Source: Pollutimonas subterranea (GTDB taxonomy: Bacteria > Pseudomonadota > Gammaproteobacteria > Burkholderiales > Burkholderiaceae_B). Taken from it: DNA of 64,000 nucleotides. Under the pieces are notes generated by a model. That model did no database searches. It saw only the letters and a program-made list of their open reading frames with translations, and had not been told where the DNA came from. Where the stretch lies: the NCBI RefSeq assembly GCF_002849655.1, contig NZ_PDNW01000003.1, forward strand, positions 248,001 through 312,000. The letters are read 5' to 3'. The translations under genes were made by a program, and so were the position numbers. Shown here one piece after another: positions 54,946 to 64,000 of the stretch; within the stretch, counting starts at the first letter, position 1; every line of letters starts with the position of its first letter.

Positions 54946-55033
54946 TTTCCAACAACTTGCCATATTGCCGCAGCACACTATCTGCAACAGAATATTCACT
55001 TAAAAAATGCAGCATACCTTTACAAGGCTATAG

Positions 55034-56614
55034 ATGCGCGTCAATCTACCGGTGTCTCAACAACAATACGAAATCCCCGCCGACACAACGCTCATGTTGG
55101 TGACTGACATAAAAGGCCGCATCACCTACGCCAACTCGGCATTCCTGGAGGTCAGTGGATATGGCCCAGAAGAATTGCGTGGCAAAGCACATAATATCGT
55201 GCGCCATCCCGACATGCCGCCTGCAGCGTTTGCAGATCTATGGCACACCTTGCATGACGGACATTCCTGGACCGCGATCGTCAAGAATCGCCGCAAGAAT
55301 GGTGATCACTATTGGGTACGGGCCAATGTCACGCCGGTGGTGCGCGACAATGAGTTGGTCGGCTACTTGTCGGTGCGCACCCGCGCTGGCGCCGACGAAA
55401 TCAGCAGCGCCCAAGCGCTGTATGCCGAATTCCAGCGTGGCAGCCAGAAGGGACGCAAGTTTCACCGCGGCCTCCTGGTTCGCACCGGATGGCTGCGCGC
55501 CCTGTCTTTCAACAAAACAATCTCGCTGCGTGCCCGCTTGTTCGGCGGGGTATCAATAGGCTGGATGCTGGGATTGGCGTGCATTGCCATACTGGATTTA
55601 CCCCCGGCTCAACTGTTTGCGATGGCCGCGGCGCATACGGTACTGGCCGGCCTTGTCCTGCTATGGCTCGATCTGCAGATCTACCGCCCGGTAAGAATCG
55701 TGCTGAAGCAGGCACAAGACCTGGCCGCCGGACAACCCGGTCAGCAAATTCACATGAAACGGGTAGACGAACTCGGGTCTATCGCACGCGCCATAAACCA
55801 GGCAGGATTGAACCTGAAGGCATTGGTCGACGATGTTGCCGAGCAGGCTTGCGGGGTGCAGGTCGCGAGCACCGACGTAGCGCTGAGCAGCGACAAGCTG
55901 AACGTGGAAACAGACCAGACGGCGGCCAGCCTGCTGCAAACCGCGGCATCCATCGAGCAGCTGATGTCAAACGTCGATAACAGTGCACAGGCGGCCGCAA
56001 GGGCTGTGCAGCTATCGGCGACGGCGACCCAGTCCGCCTCCGAGGGTAGCGAAATCGTCAACCAGGTTGCCTCGACCGTGGAAACCATCACGGCATCCAG
56101 CAACAAGATCCACGACATCATAGGCATCATCAATAGCCTGGCTTTTCAAACAAACATCCTGGCCTTGAACGCCGCGGTGGAAGCAGCCAGGGCAGGCGAG
56201 CGGGGCAAGGGCTTTGCCGTCGTGGCAGCCGAGGTTCGCAGGCTTGCATTGCACAGTGCCCAGTCCGCCAACGAAATCAAAGACCTGATTGGTGGCAGCG
56301 TCGCAAGAATACATGCCGTGCGCGCTTTGACGAACAAAGCGGGTGAGGTCATGCAGGGCGTCGTGGATCAGACGCAACGGGTTTCGAGTTTGATCGAAGA
56401 GATAAGCCTGGCGGCGGCGGAACAATCGAGCGGCATCGGCGAAATCAATGCGGCGATGACTCAGCTGGAACATGCGACACAGAATAATGCCACCATGGTT
56501 TCCGAGTCGTCCCGGACCTCCGAAGGGTTACGCAGTCGCGCCGGCCACTTGGGACGGGTTATTGGCATATTCAGCCGCGGGTCGACCCGACAAGGGACCA
56601 GCGCGGGCATATAG
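55034..56614 (+). CDS. Aer-like PAS methyl-accepting chemotaxis/energy-taxis receptor
   Basis: The 526-residue receptor has an N-terminal PAS domain (about 15-120) with the Aer-type block [17 protein letters not shown], which in Aer family proteins cradles FAD. Two membrane helices follow (about 169-188 and 192-213), then a HAMP-like segment and the MCP signalling domain with the hairpin-tip block [22 protein letters not shown]. It has no periplasmic ligand domain, so it probably senses redox or oxygen from inside the cell. An FNR/DNR-type box precedes it. It should signal to the CheA/CheW system, which is outside the window. Confidence 0.9.
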   Translation: MRVNLPVSQQQYEIPADTTLMLVTDIKGRITYANSAFLEVSGYGPEELRGKAHNIVRHPDMPPAAFADLWHTLHDGHSWTAIVKNRRKNGDHYWVRANVTPVVRDNELVGYLSVRTRAGADEISSAQALYAEFQRGSQKGRKFHRGLLVRTGWLRALSFNKTISLRARLFGGVSIGWMLGLACIAILDLPPAQLFAMAAAHTVLAGLVLLWLDLQIYRPVRIVLKQAQDLAAGQPGQQIHMKRVDELGSIARAINQAGLNLKALVDDVAEQACGVQVASTDVALSSDKLNVETDQTAASLLQTAASIEQLMSNVDNSAQAAARAVQLSATATQSASEGSEIVNQVASTVETITASSNKIHDIIGIINSLAFQTNILALNAAVEAARAGERGKGFAVVAAEVRRLALHSAQSANEIKDLIGGSVARIHAVRALTNKAGEVMQGVVDQTQRVSSLIEEISLAAAEQSSGIGEINAAMTQLEHATQNNATMVSESSRTSEGLRSRAGHLGRVIGIFSRGSTRQGTSAGI

Positions 56615-56674
56615 CTTGCTATCGTCTCAGTCGACGAATGGTCACACCTTATCTGGTACAAGCATCTACGGTTT

Positions 56675-57727
56675 ATGGGCACGAAAACGACTGATTCCGC
56701 TACGCTGTGCCCAATGGAAGGCCTGGTCTACGTCTCTGACGACGTCCCTGGCATTACTCGCCGGCAATCCAGAGGAAAGTTCGTATACCTCGACCCGGAT
56801 GGTAAAGCAATCAATAACCCGGCAACGATAGACCGGCTTAACGCGCTGGCCATCCCGCCTGCTTATACCGATGTATGGATATGCCCCGATCCGCAAGGAC
56901 ACATCCAGGCAACGGCAAGAGACGCCCGTGGGCGAAAGCAGTATCGGTATCACGAGCAGTGGAAAACAACCCGCGACAACAATAAGTACGAGCAACTCCA
57001 GGCATTCGGGCTTGCACTCGCGCGTATTCGGCGCCGTGTCGAGCGCGATATGAAAAGCCGGCTATTGACCCAGGAAAAGACAGTGGCAGTCGTCGTGCGG
57101 CTTCTTGAGCTGACGCTGATACGAGTGGGCAACCGGCAATATGCGAAAACCAACAAGTCCTATGGATTGACGACACTCCGGCGGCGCCACACATCAGTGA
57201 TCGGGAGCCAGGTACGGTTCCAGTTCCGGGGCAAGGGAGGAGTCCAGCACGACGTCAAGATATCGGACCGCCGTATTGCGACGGTGATAAAGCGATGCAT
57301 GGAGATACCGGGCCACGAGCTTTTCCAGTTCAAGGCCGCGGACGGCACAAGGTGCCGCATTGATTCAGGTTGCGTCAACGACTATCTTAAAGAAGCCGGC
57401 GGCGGCGACTTCACCGCCAAGCACTATCGCACCTGGGCAGCCTCGGTTTTCACGTTCAATCAACTGCAACGTCATGCCAGCGTGGATCACGACACAGGAC
57501 CCAGGCGGCGCATCGTTAACGATGTCATCAAGGCCGCGGCGCAGCTTCTAGGAAATACACCAACGGTGTGCCGCGAGTGCTACATCCATCCGGCCGTCAT
57601 TGAGGCGTACCTCGAAGACCGCCTGCCTCCGAAGCAGGCCGCATCTACGCCCCGCGGCCTGAATGCCGATGAACGACGGTTTTTTGCCTTCCTGCAAGCC
57701 ATCCAGGCCGACAAGGCGACCCGGTAG
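56675..57727 (+). CDS. DNA topoisomerase IB (poxvirus/bacterial type)
   Basis: The 350-residue enzyme relaxes supercoils through a 3'-phosphotyrosine. It has the N-terminal YVSDDVPGITRR domain, the core with LTLIRVGNRQYAKTNKSYGLTTLRRRH, the FTAKHYRTWAASV block and the catalytic tyrosine in ECYIHPAV (Tyr303). The ATG at 56675 has no clear ribosome site; ATG at 56714 would remove 13 residues and leave the domain intact. The gene occurs sporadically in bacteria and is often acquired, but its base composition does not stand out here. Confidence 0.92.
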   Translation: MGTKTTDSATLCPMEGLVYVSDDVPGITRRQSRGKFVYLDPDGKAINNPATIDRLNALAIPPAYTDVWICPDPQGHIQATARDARGRKQYRYHEQWKTTRDNNKYEQLQAFGLALARIRRRVERDMKSRLLTQEKTVAVVVRLLELTLIRVGNRQYAKTNKSYGLTTLRRRHTSVIGSQVRFQFRGKGGVQHDVKISDRRIATVIKRCMEIPGHELFQFKAADGTRCRIDSGCVNDYLKEAGGGDFTAKHYRTWAASVFTFNQLQRHASVDHDTGPRRRIVNDVIKAAAQLLGNTPTVCRECYIHPAVIEAYLEDRLPPKQAASTPRGLNADERRFFAFLQAIQADKATR

Positions 57728-57743
57728 GTGGATTGCCATGCCG

Positions 57744-58040
57744 CTAATGTCGCCGGGTGAGGCAGTGTCCTGCCAAGACCCCCAATAGCCCGGCCACCCC
57801 GATTGCCGACCAGGTATGTTCGCGCACACATTGGTTGACAGCTTTTGACGTTGGCCCGCAGCACAAGGCATTGAGCCATCCTTGTTGGGCCTTCAGATCG
57901 CGCACAGCCTCGAGTTGGCGCTTGAGCCTGCCTCGCGCAGCCTCGATATCCGCGCCGGTATAGCTTGCCGTATCTTGCAGAAGCTGTCTGGCTTTCTCCT
58001 CCAGCTCGTGCAGGTTGGGTGTGTTGCCGTCTGTCATCAT
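57744..58040 (-). CDS. DUF883 (ElaB/YqjD-type) membrane protein
   Basis: The 98-residue protein has a helical soluble part (about 10-60) and a C-terminal membrane segment (VREHTWSAIGVAGLLGVLAG) ending in RRH, the DUF883 pattern. YqjD binds ribosomes at the membrane in E. coli. Here residues CCGPT and a second cysteine pair near 59-60 and 71 are unusual. AAGGAG lies 5 bases before the first ATG; the second ATG is also possible. It converges with topoisomerase IB. Confidence 0.85.
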   Translation of the reverse strand: MMTDGNTPNLHELEEKARQLLQDTASYTGADIEAARGRLKRQLEAVRDLKAQQGWLNALCCGPTSKAVNQCVREHTWSAIGVAGLLGVLAGHCLTRRH

Positions 58041-58079
58041 CTATTCTCCTTGGGATTCCGGACCGCGCCAGGCGCGGTG

Positions 58080-59849
58080 TCAACTGGCCCACCATTGCTT
58101 GACGGTCGACCGGAGTACGGCGCCGCCTGAGCCCTGTTCCTTGCTTATCGCCTGGAGGTAGGCCTTGGCTTGCTTGAATTCAATATGTGGCGGCAGGGGC
58201 GGCACATTGGGATCCGTGACCATCTCCAGCAACGTGGGTCGATCGGCACTGATCGCGGCATCCCACGCCGCGCCGATATGCGCGGGATCAGTGATCTTTA
58301 TCCCGTCCAGTCCCAGCAGCTTGGCGTATTCGGCATAGGGAAAGGGCGGCAGAAGCTGGGAATCATCAAATCGCGGGTCGCCACCCATTGCACGCTGTTC
58401 CCAGGTCACCTGGTTCAAATCCCCATTATTCAAGACCATAATGACCATGGTCGGCGATTTCCAGCTTTTCCAGCGGCTCGCTATGGTGATGAGTTCGTTG
58501 ATTCCATTCATTTGCATGGCGCCGTCCCCGACCAGCGCGAAAACCGGGCGGTCGGGAAAAGCAAGCTTGCCCGCCAGAGCGTAGGGAACCGCGCAACCCA
58601 TTGAAGCCAAGCCGCCGGACACCGATGCAAGCATCCCGTCGCGAAGCTTCAAGTCGCGCGCATACCAATTGGCGGCGGATCCGGAATCGCAGGCAATAAT
58701 GCTGCGATCGGGCAGGCGGTGCGATAGTTCCCAGAAAACGCGTTGTGGATTGATGGGGTCGGCCTGTACCATTGCGCGGGCTTCCATCGTCTCCCACCAC
58801 TGAGCGACGCTTTTCTCCACCTCTTCGCGCCAGACCCGGTTCTTCTTGTCATGCAGAAGGGGTAGCAATGCGGCGAGCGTGGCCTTGCTATCGCCAACCA
58901 GTCCGACCTCCACGGGATATCGCATGTTCAGATTGCGACCATCACGGTCTACTTGCACCGCCCGGGCCTGGCCTTCGACCGGCAGGAACTCGGCATAGGG
59001 AAACGACGTGCCCACCATCAGGAGCCGGTCGCACTCATTCATGAGTTTCCAGCTGGGCCGGGTACCCAGCAAGCCTATGGATCCCGTCACATAGGGCAGC
59101 GCGTCGCCAATGGCTGCCTTGCCCAGCAACGCCTTCGCCACGCCCGCACCCAGGCGTTCCGCTGTCTGCTTGATCTCCTGGGTGGCATGCAGTGCACCGG
59201 CGCCGACCAGAATCGCCACACGCTCACCACTATTCAGCACATCGGCGGCATTCCTCAGGCCTTGTTCGTCGGGGACATTGGAATGCGCGGTGTAGCCGAT
59301 TCCGCTGTGCAGTGTTCCGTGTTCATGCGGTGGCGTTTCCACCGCCGGTAAATCTTGCACGTCGTTGGGCAAGATAACGCAGGTCACGGCCCGCCGCTCC
59401 ATGGCTATCCGCAGGGCGCGGTCCAGGAGGTGCCTGACTTGCACCGGACTGCTTGCCACGTGTACGAAATCGCGTGCCACATCCTTGAACAGGTTCAGGA
59501 GATCGACCTCTTGCTGATAGTCGCCACCCAGTGCACTGCGCGCCTGCTGCCCGACAATGGCGACCACGGGCTGATGGTCCATTTTTGCGTCATAGAGACC
59601 GTTCAACAAGTGAATGGCGCCAGGTCCCGACGTTGCCATGCACACGCCAACCTGACCCGTGAACTTGGCGTGGCCGCAAGCCATGAACGCTGACATTTCC
59701 TCGTGGCGCACCTGCACGAACTCCGGACCCTCTTTCATGCGCCCGAATGCACCCACCAGGCCATTGATGCCGTCTCCGGGATACGCAAATATCCGCTTTA
59801 CGCCCCATTCCGAAAGACGTTTTAAGATGAAGTCCGAAACTGTTTCCAT
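58080..59849 (-). CDS. Thiamine-diphosphate enzyme, pyruvate oxidase/PoxB-like
   Basis: The 589-residue enzyme has the three-domain layout of the acetolactate synthase family: an N-terminal pyrimidine domain (GDGINGLVGAFG, HEEMSAFMACGHAKFTG with the catalytic glutamate), a middle domain and a C-terminal pyrophosphate domain (GDGAMQMNGINELITI to LNNGDLNQVTWEQ). It resembles E. coli PoxB but lacks its typical long lipid-binding C-terminus, so acetate formation from pyruvate is likely but not certain. The start METVSDF at 59849 has AGGAG 9 bases upstream. It follows egtD after 74 bp. Confidence 0.85.
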   Translation of the reverse strand: METVSDFILKRLSEWGVKRIFAYPGDGINGLVGAFGRMKEGPEFVQVRHEEMSAFMACGHAKFTGQVGVCMATSGPGAIHLLNGLYDAKMDHQPVVAIVGQQARSALGGDYQQEVDLLNLFKDVARDFVHVASSPVQVRHLLDRALRIAMERRAVTCVILPNDVQDLPAVETPPHEHGTLHSGIGYTAHSNVPDEQGLRNAADVLNSGERVAILVGAGALHATQEIKQTAERLGAGVAKALLGKAAIGDALPYVTGSIGLLGTRPSWKLMNECDRLLMVGTSFPYAEFLPVEGQARAVQVDRDGRNLNMRYPVEVGLVGDSKATLAALLPLLHDKKNRVWREEVEKSVAQWWETMEARAMVQADPINPQRVFWELSHRLPDRSIIACDSGSAANWYARDLKLRDGMLASVSGGLASMGCAVPYALAGKLAFPDRPVFALVGDGAMQMNGINELITIASRWKSWKSPTMVIMVLNNGDLNQVTWEQRAMGGDPRFDDSQLLPPFPYAEYAKLLGLDGIKITDPAHIGAAWDAAISADRPTLLEMVTDPNVPPLPPHIEFKQAKAYLQAISKEQGSGGAVLRSTVKQWWAS

Positions 59850-59923
59850 GCCTGCTCCTGAATTAATGGCGCGGTCGTTGTCGAGCAACCCGCATGCCCG
59901 CAATTCGGGGAAGCGGCACTCGA

Positions 59924-60913
59924 CTACATCGGAACCTGCAGCCAGCACAGGCAGAACCGGTTTTCAGGATCCGTCCATACCGCTCCAAACTCGAATCCCG
60001 TCTTGGCCGCCATGGTTTGCAAACCGTCGACCGTGTACTTATAGGAACTTTCGGTGTGCAGGGTTTCGCCTTGGGCAAATGAAAAGGCCTGGTTGCAAAC
60101 CCGGACTCGTTGCGACCGAAGACTCATCAAGTGCATCTCGATGCGCTGCAGCGGCGCGTTGTAGAAGGCACTGTGCGCGAAGGCATCGATATCGAAGTTT
60201 GCGTCCAGCTCGCGGTTCGCGCGACTGAGCACATTGCGGTTGAAGGCCGCCGTAACACCTTGGCTATCGTTATACGCAGCATGCAGGATGGCCGGATCCT
60301 TGATGAGATCGACGCCAAGCAACAAACCTCCACCCCGTAGGATATGGCGCGCCTGCTTCAAAAACGACAAGGCTTCGGCCGGGCACAGGTTGCCTATGGT
60401 CGACCCAGGAAAAAACCCGACCCTGCGATTACTATTGCGGTGCATGGCCGGAAGCCGCAAAGGACCGGTGTAGTCGCCCACGACAGGATGCACGTCCAGC
60501 GCCGGATAGCAGTGCTGCAGGGCCCGGGCCGCCGTCGAGAGATGAGTCCCCGAAATATCGATGGGTACGTAGCATCGCGGCGCGTCCATCGCATCCAGAA
60601 GCAGGCGTATCTTCTGCAGGGACCCCGCGCCGAACTCCACGATCTCGGCATCCGGCCCCATGAACTCCGCAATTTCAGGGGCATGCCGCTGCAACAATGC
60701 TAGTTCGGTGCGCGTCGGATAGTATTCAGGCAATTCGCAGATCCGGTCAAACAGCGCAGAGCCTTGTTCGTCGTAAAAATGCTTGGGCGAAAGACAGCGG
60801 GGTCGCGACGAAAGTGCCTTGACCATATCCGTTGAAAAGTCTTCTTCGGGTGGCTTGCCGGCCGCGACACTGAATAGTGCCGTACTGCGATGAGCCTGTT
60901 GGCTGATGATCAT
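59924..60913 (-). CDS. egtD: L-histidine N-alpha-methyltransferase EgtD
   Basis: The 329-residue SAM-dependent enzyme trimethylates histidine to hercynine in ergothioneine synthesis. It has the N-terminal SPKHFYDEQGSALFDRICELPEYYPTRTEL block, the SAM motif VEFGAGSLQKIRLLLDA, and FFPGSTIGNL, all typical of EgtD. The start overlaps the egtB stop by 4 bp, so the two are coupled. The hercynine-binding residues in the C-terminal region look conserved. Confidence 0.95.
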   Translation of the reverse strand: MIISQQAHRSTALFSVAAGKPPEEDFSTDMVKALSSRPRCLSPKHFYDEQGSALFDRICELPEYYPTRTELALLQRHAPEIAEFMGPDAEIVEFGAGSLQKIRLLLDAMDAPRCYVPIDISGTHLSTAARALQHCYPALDVHPVVGDYTGPLRLPAMHRNSNRRVGFFPGSTIGNLCPAEALSFLKQARHILRGGGLLLGVDLIKDPAILHAAYNDSQGVTAAFNRNVLSRANRELDANFDIDAFAHSAFYNAPLQRIEMHLMSLRSQRVRVCNQAFSFAQGETLHTESSYKYTVDGLQTMAAKTGFEFGAVWTDPENRFCLCWLQVPM

Positions 60914-62190
60914 ATATTGTCCCTTGCCAGTCGTAGTCCCGAGAATTGCCAGCGCGCATTCGGGGGAAAAAAATTGCGATAGGTCACCCTTGTATGCCCG
61001 GGAGGCGTGGCGAAGCTGCTGCCGCGCAACACCAACTGACCGACCATGAATTTTCCGTTGTATTCGCCCACGGCCCCCGGCGCGGAGCGAAAACCCGGAT
61101 ACGGGTCATAGGATGACCTCGTCCATTGCCAGGCATGCCCGGTTACTTGCGCCATGCGCGGATCGCCGGCAGCCGCTTCCCATTCGAACTCGTTCGGTAG
61201 CCGGGCTTGTGCCCATTCGGCGTACGCCGCCGCCTCATAGAAACTGATGTTGGTGACCGGCGCCCATGGATCCAGTGGCCGGACCCCATCCAGGCCGAAT
61301 ATCTCCCAGCCTTCGATTCCGGCGACGACTTCATCAGGCGCCATCCAATATGCCGGCGCCTTCCAACCCTGGGCTTGAACGGTTGCCCACCCATCGGACA
61401 GCCATAAGCCGGCCTGCCGGTAACCGCCATCCAGGATGAATTCCGCGTACTCGCCGCAGGTCAGAAGGCGGTCAGCCAGCCGGTAAGGCGACAACAGTAC
61501 ATTGTGCCGCGGTGTTTCATTGTCGAAGGCGAAGTCGTCATCGTCGCCGGTGCCCGCGCATCCGATTCCCACGGTCCCGCCCGGATGGGACAACCATGTC
61601 AGTCCATGGGCCGCGCTTATGGACGCGGGGGACAAGGAGTCTTTGTCGCTCCCGGACCGATAGGCGGGCAACAGGGGATTGCAGGAAAGCAAATGGAGGA
61701 TGTCGGTGAGCAACAGCTCCTGGTGCTGTTGCTCGTGGTTCAAGCCAAGAAGCAGCAAAGGCTTGAGCTGCGGCCAGGCGTCCCCGCGAGCATGCTCGAT
61801 CAGCTCCTGCATCGCAGCGTCTACGTATCGACGATACTCAATCACCTCGTCAGCGGAAGGACGTGTCAGTAATCCGCGTTGTGGTCTTGGGTGCCGCGAC
61901 CCCAGGCTTTCATAATAGGAATTGAAGAGGTAGTGATACTGGTCATTGAAAACCTGGTAATGCGGCGAAAAGGGCCGCAACAGCATCGTTTCAAAAAACC
62001 AGGTGGTATGGGCCAGATGCCATTTGGTCGGGCTCGCATCGGGCATGGATTGAACGCACTGATCCTCGGCAGACAGGCTGGCTGCGAGCGCAAGGGTATC
62101 GTCGCGCACGCGCAGATATTGCCGCAACATGAAGGTGCGCGGCAGGGCGGCCGCTTGCGGCTCGATGGCCGGAAAAGTAGTCACTGACAT
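60910..62190 (-). CDS. egtB: Ergothioneine biosynthesis sulfoxide synthase EgtB
   Basis: The 426-residue non-haem iron enzyme joins hercynine to a thiol with oxygen. The N-terminal DinB-like domain carries the iron motif NHEQQHQELLLTD (His-x3-His-x-Glu) and HLAHTTWFFE, and the C-terminal FGE-sulfatase domain has NEFEWEAAAGDPRMAQVTGHAWQWTRSSY and the final TRVTYRNFFPPNARWQFSGLRLA. EgtC and EgtA are absent here, as in many proteobacteria that use cysteine or gamma-glutamylcysteine directly. It is 14 bp from the SDR gene and overlaps egtD. Confidence 0.95.
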   Translation of the reverse strand: MSVTTFPAIEPQAAALPRTFMLRQYLRVRDDTLALAASLSAEDQCVQSMPDASPTKWHLAHTTWFFETMLLRPFSPHYQVFNDQYHYLFNSYYESLGSRHPRPQRGLLTRPSADEVIEYRRYVDAAMQELIEHARGDAWPQLKPLLLLGLNHEQQHQELLLTDILHLLSCNPLLPAYRSGSDKDSLSPASISAAHGLTWLSHPGGTVGIGCAGTGDDDDFAFDNETPRHNVLLSPYRLADRLLTCGEYAEFILDGGYRQAGLWLSDGWATVQAQGWKAPAYWMAPDEVVAGIEGWEIFGLDGVRPLDPWAPVTNISFYEAAAYAEWAQARLPNEFEWEAAAGDPRMAQVTGHAWQWTRSSYDPYPGFRSAPGAVGEYNGKFMVGQLVLRGSSFATPPGHTRVTYRNFFPPNARWQFSGLRLARDNI

Positions 62191-62204
62191 AGGCGTCTAT
62201 CGCT

Positions 62205-63227
62205 TCATCGGCGGCCGGGTCCACGCCGCGTCGCCAGCCGCAGCACGCCATAAGCGATAGCCAGGCCCGCACTGGTCAGGGTCAGGGCACGCCAGCGGGT
62301 ATTCATATCGGTATAGACGCTGAAGCTGCGCACATGCTTAGTGGATTCGCCTCCTTCCCGCGACACGTCGTCACCGGCGTCCCACAGGGCGTCATGGCGC
62401 GGCTGCGCCGGCCGGTCACTGCGCTGGGCGCGGATCATCGAGCGGCCAAGCAACTTGTCGGCGAAAGAAGGCATGCGCTGGCCAAATGCCGAAATGGCCT
62501 TGGAGGCGCTGCCGACAAATACGTCGCGCATGGGGTGCTCAGCAGCATAAAGAATGGCTTCCGCCACAACTTTGGCGTCGTAGACTGGAGGAGGTAGTTG
62601 CGGCTCGACGTCCAGGTAATTCTTGGCATGTTGGGTAAAACCGGTATCAATCGATGCAGGCTTGATCAGCGTGACTGACACTGGCGCACCATCGGCCTCC
62701 AGCTCCATACGCAATGCGTCCGTGAATCCCTTCACGGCATGCTTGGAGGCGGAATACGCACCCTGCAGGGGCACGGCCCGGTCGGAAACTTCGCTGCCCA
62801 CGTTTATCAATGCACCGCCGGTCTGCCGCAAATGGCTGAGCGCAGTCAGTGAGCCATAGACCACTCCCCAGAAATTCGTTTCGAACAACTGGCGCTGATC
62901 GTCGATGGCAACGTCCTCCAGCTTTCCGAAAATGGACACGCCGGCGTTGTTCACCCATGTTTCTATTCCGCCAAAAGCAGTAATGGCGGCATCCAGGATC
63001 TTTCGATGGTCTTCCTGTATGCCGACGTCGGCCTTGACCGCGATAGCCTCGGCACCGTCGGCTTTAAGCTCTTCGACCAGGCGATCGAGCGCCGGTTTGT
63101 TTCGGCACGCAAGCACGAGTCGGGCGCCGCGCCGCGCGGCCTCGTGTGCCGTGGCCAACCCGATGCCGCTACTGGCGCCGGTAATGACGATAACCTGCTG
63201 CTTCAAGGGCTTCAGCGTTGTTTTCAA
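62205..63227 (-). CDS. Short-chain dehydrogenase/reductase (SDR)
   Basis: The 340-residue protein has the classical SDR fold: VITGASSGIGLATAHEAARRGARLV (glycine-rich site), NNAGVSIFG, and the catalytic Ser and YSASKHAVKGFTDALRME (Tyr-x3-Lys). The extra C-terminal 80 residues end in a membrane helix (LTLTSAGLAIAYGVLRLATRR), so it is probably membrane-anchored. The substrate is unknown. It lies upstream of egtB in the same direction with a 14-bp gap, so it may be in the ergothioneine operon. Confidence 0.88.
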   Translation of the reverse strand: MKTTLKPLKQQVIVITGASSGIGLATAHEAARRGARLVLACRNKPALDRLVEELKADGAEAIAVKADVGIQEDHRKILDAAITAFGGIETWVNNAGVSIFGKLEDVAIDDQRQLFETNFWGVVYGSLTALSHLRQTGGALINVGSEVSDRAVPLQGAYSASKHAVKGFTDALRMELEADGAPVSVTLIKPASIDTGFTQHAKNYLDVEPQLPPPVYDAKVVAEAILYAAEHPMRDVFVGSASKAISAFGQRMPSFADKLLGRSMIRAQRSDRPAQPRHDALWDAGDDVSREGGESTKHVRSFSVYTDMNTRWRALTLTSAGLAIAYGVLRLATRRGPGRR

Positions 63228-63435
63228 TTCAATTCTCCTTACCGGGGATTAAGCGCCCACGTGTCCGGTCGGTGGGCTGGGGACCTTCTGCGCCAGCAAC
63301 TGCCGCGCCTGCCTATTTGGGTATGCCATTTGCTTATTCACCCGCGCTGGTCTGCCAGCCTTACTTATAATGAAACGTGTTGGCATAGAGAGACGGTCGG
63401 AGCCTTGCCATTATTTGCTTCACCCTGGGAATCGT

Positions 63436-64000
63436 ATGGAAGAATTTATGTCAGAGGTCGCCGCAACGAATCGGCCTAGCGGTAAGCAAGTATCCAGGTT
63501 GCGGTACTGGCTGGTCTTATCCATTCTGGCCATCGCAACGGTACTATTGTGCGTCGCCCTCTATACGGTATTGATCGAGCCCGATCGAAAGATGTCTGGA
63601 GCGTTATGGGGCGGATCCATGGCGGCCCTGGCCACCGCGCTCGGCACGTTGCCCATACTCTTTTCCTTGAATTTTTCGCAGCGCAGTTACGACAGCATGC
63701 TGGGCTTCGGGGCGGGCGTCATGCTGGCCGCCTGCTCTTTTTCATTGATTATCCCGGCGCTGGACGCCGCCGAATCGCAAGGACTGGGACCGTGGGGCGG
63801 GAGCGGCATCGTCGCGGGGGGGCTTCTAATCGGTGCGCTGACCCTGCTCCTGATCGACCGCGTGATGCCTCACGAGCATTTCGTAAAGGGCCTCGAAGGG
63901 GTACAGGCACGTAAACTCAAACGCGTCTGGTTATTCGTATTGGCCATTTCGCTGCACAATCTGCCGGAAGGACTGGCCATAGGGGTCGGATTCACTGGCC
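63436..64000 (+). CDS. ZIP-family metal transporter, N-terminal part (cut by window end)
   Basis: The reading frame is open from ATG 63436 to the window end (188 residues seen). Four or more hydrophobic helices are visible, with the ZIP signature HNLPEGLAIGVG in the fourth helix, which binds Zn2+ or similar ions. An N-terminal cytoplasmic extension precedes the first helix. A second ATG four codons on is also possible. TATAAT at 63366-63371 may be its -10 box. It is divergent from the SDR gene. Confidence 0.9.
   Translation, partial: MEEFMSEVAATNRPSGKQVSRLRYWLVLSILAIATVLLCVALYTVLIEPDRKMSGALWGGSMAALATALGTLPILFSLNFSQRSYDSMLGFGAGVMLAACSFSLIIPALDAAESQGLGPWGGSGIVAGGLLIGALTLLLIDRVMPHEHFVKGLEGVQARKLKRVWLFVLAISLHNLPEGLAIGVGFTG

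Larger units (their letters stand above)
54619..55033. other. Divergent control region between azurin and the Aer-like receptor
   Basis: This 415-bp stretch carries no convincing gene. It holds two FNR/DNR-type boxes (54723-54736 and 54932-54945), facing azurin and the chemoreceptor respectively. Short open frames here have no family match and no ribosome sites. Confidence 0.8.

Overview
The window looks like a high-G+C betaproteobacterial chromosome, most likely Alcaligenaceae (Bordetella, Achromobacter or Pusillimonas relatives). The evidence is the lpxA-lpxB-rnhB-SpoU gene order, the divergent ppsR/ppsA and smpB/ratA pairs, the protein types, and a clade I nosRZDFYLX cluster. The genus is not decided by the sequence. 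No rRNA, tRNA, CRISPR array, prophage or intact transposon was seen.

Layout. 0-3 kb: lipid A operon end (lpxA partial, lpxB, rnhB, SpoU methyltransferase). 2.9-3.4 kb: a gene-free stretch with a 12-bp tandem repeat, a perfect hairpin and a 160-bp inverted-repeat element. 3.4-6.8 kb: PEP synthase and its regulator. 6.9-13.4 kb: a TetR-controlled RND efflux operon. 13.4-16.8 kb: NDH-2, an unusually long Ogt, smpB, ratA, ratB. 16.9-20.2 kb: valine catabolism. 20.2-24.8 kb: ygfZ and the mltG-tmk-holB-tatD run. 24.8-28.6 kb: ankyrin protein behind a 21% G+C leader, a DUF3298 lipoprotein, GST, glutathione peroxidase, peroxiredoxin. 28.6-33.7 kb: ArsC-like reductase, EamA permease, sulfate ABC transporter. 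34-38.5 kb: Xre/RES toxin-antitoxin pair, a SAF-domain oxidoreductase, a secreted PIG-L protein. 38.5-40.1 kb: PRC-barrel protein and a copper module (copZ/cueR). 40.2-44.5 kb: YncD/PqqU-type receptor, PQQ-type dehydrogenase and cytochrome c. 44.6-54.6 kb: the complete nos cluster and azurin. 55-64 kb: Aer-like receptor, topoisomerase IB, DUF883 protein, PoxB-like enzyme, egtD/egtB, SDR, and a truncated ZIP transporter.

How it works together. Three FNR/DNR-type boxes within 1 kb (53958, 54723, 54932) tie nitrous-oxide respiration, the electron carrier azurin and an energy-taxis receptor to one low-oxygen or NO-responsive circuit. NosX (ApbE) probably attaches FMN to NosR; NosL and NosDFY serve NosZ copper-site assembly. 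The YncD-type receptor, PQQ-type dehydrogenase and cytochrome c suggest scavenging of PQQ made by other cells to run a periplasmic oxidation. The thiol-peroxidase, ergothioneine and efflux genes point to an organism well equipped for oxidative and chemical stress.

The best candidates for follow-up are the PQQ receptor/dehydrogenase/cytochrome module, the shared FNR-type control of taxis and denitrification, and the 3.2-kb inverted-repeat element.
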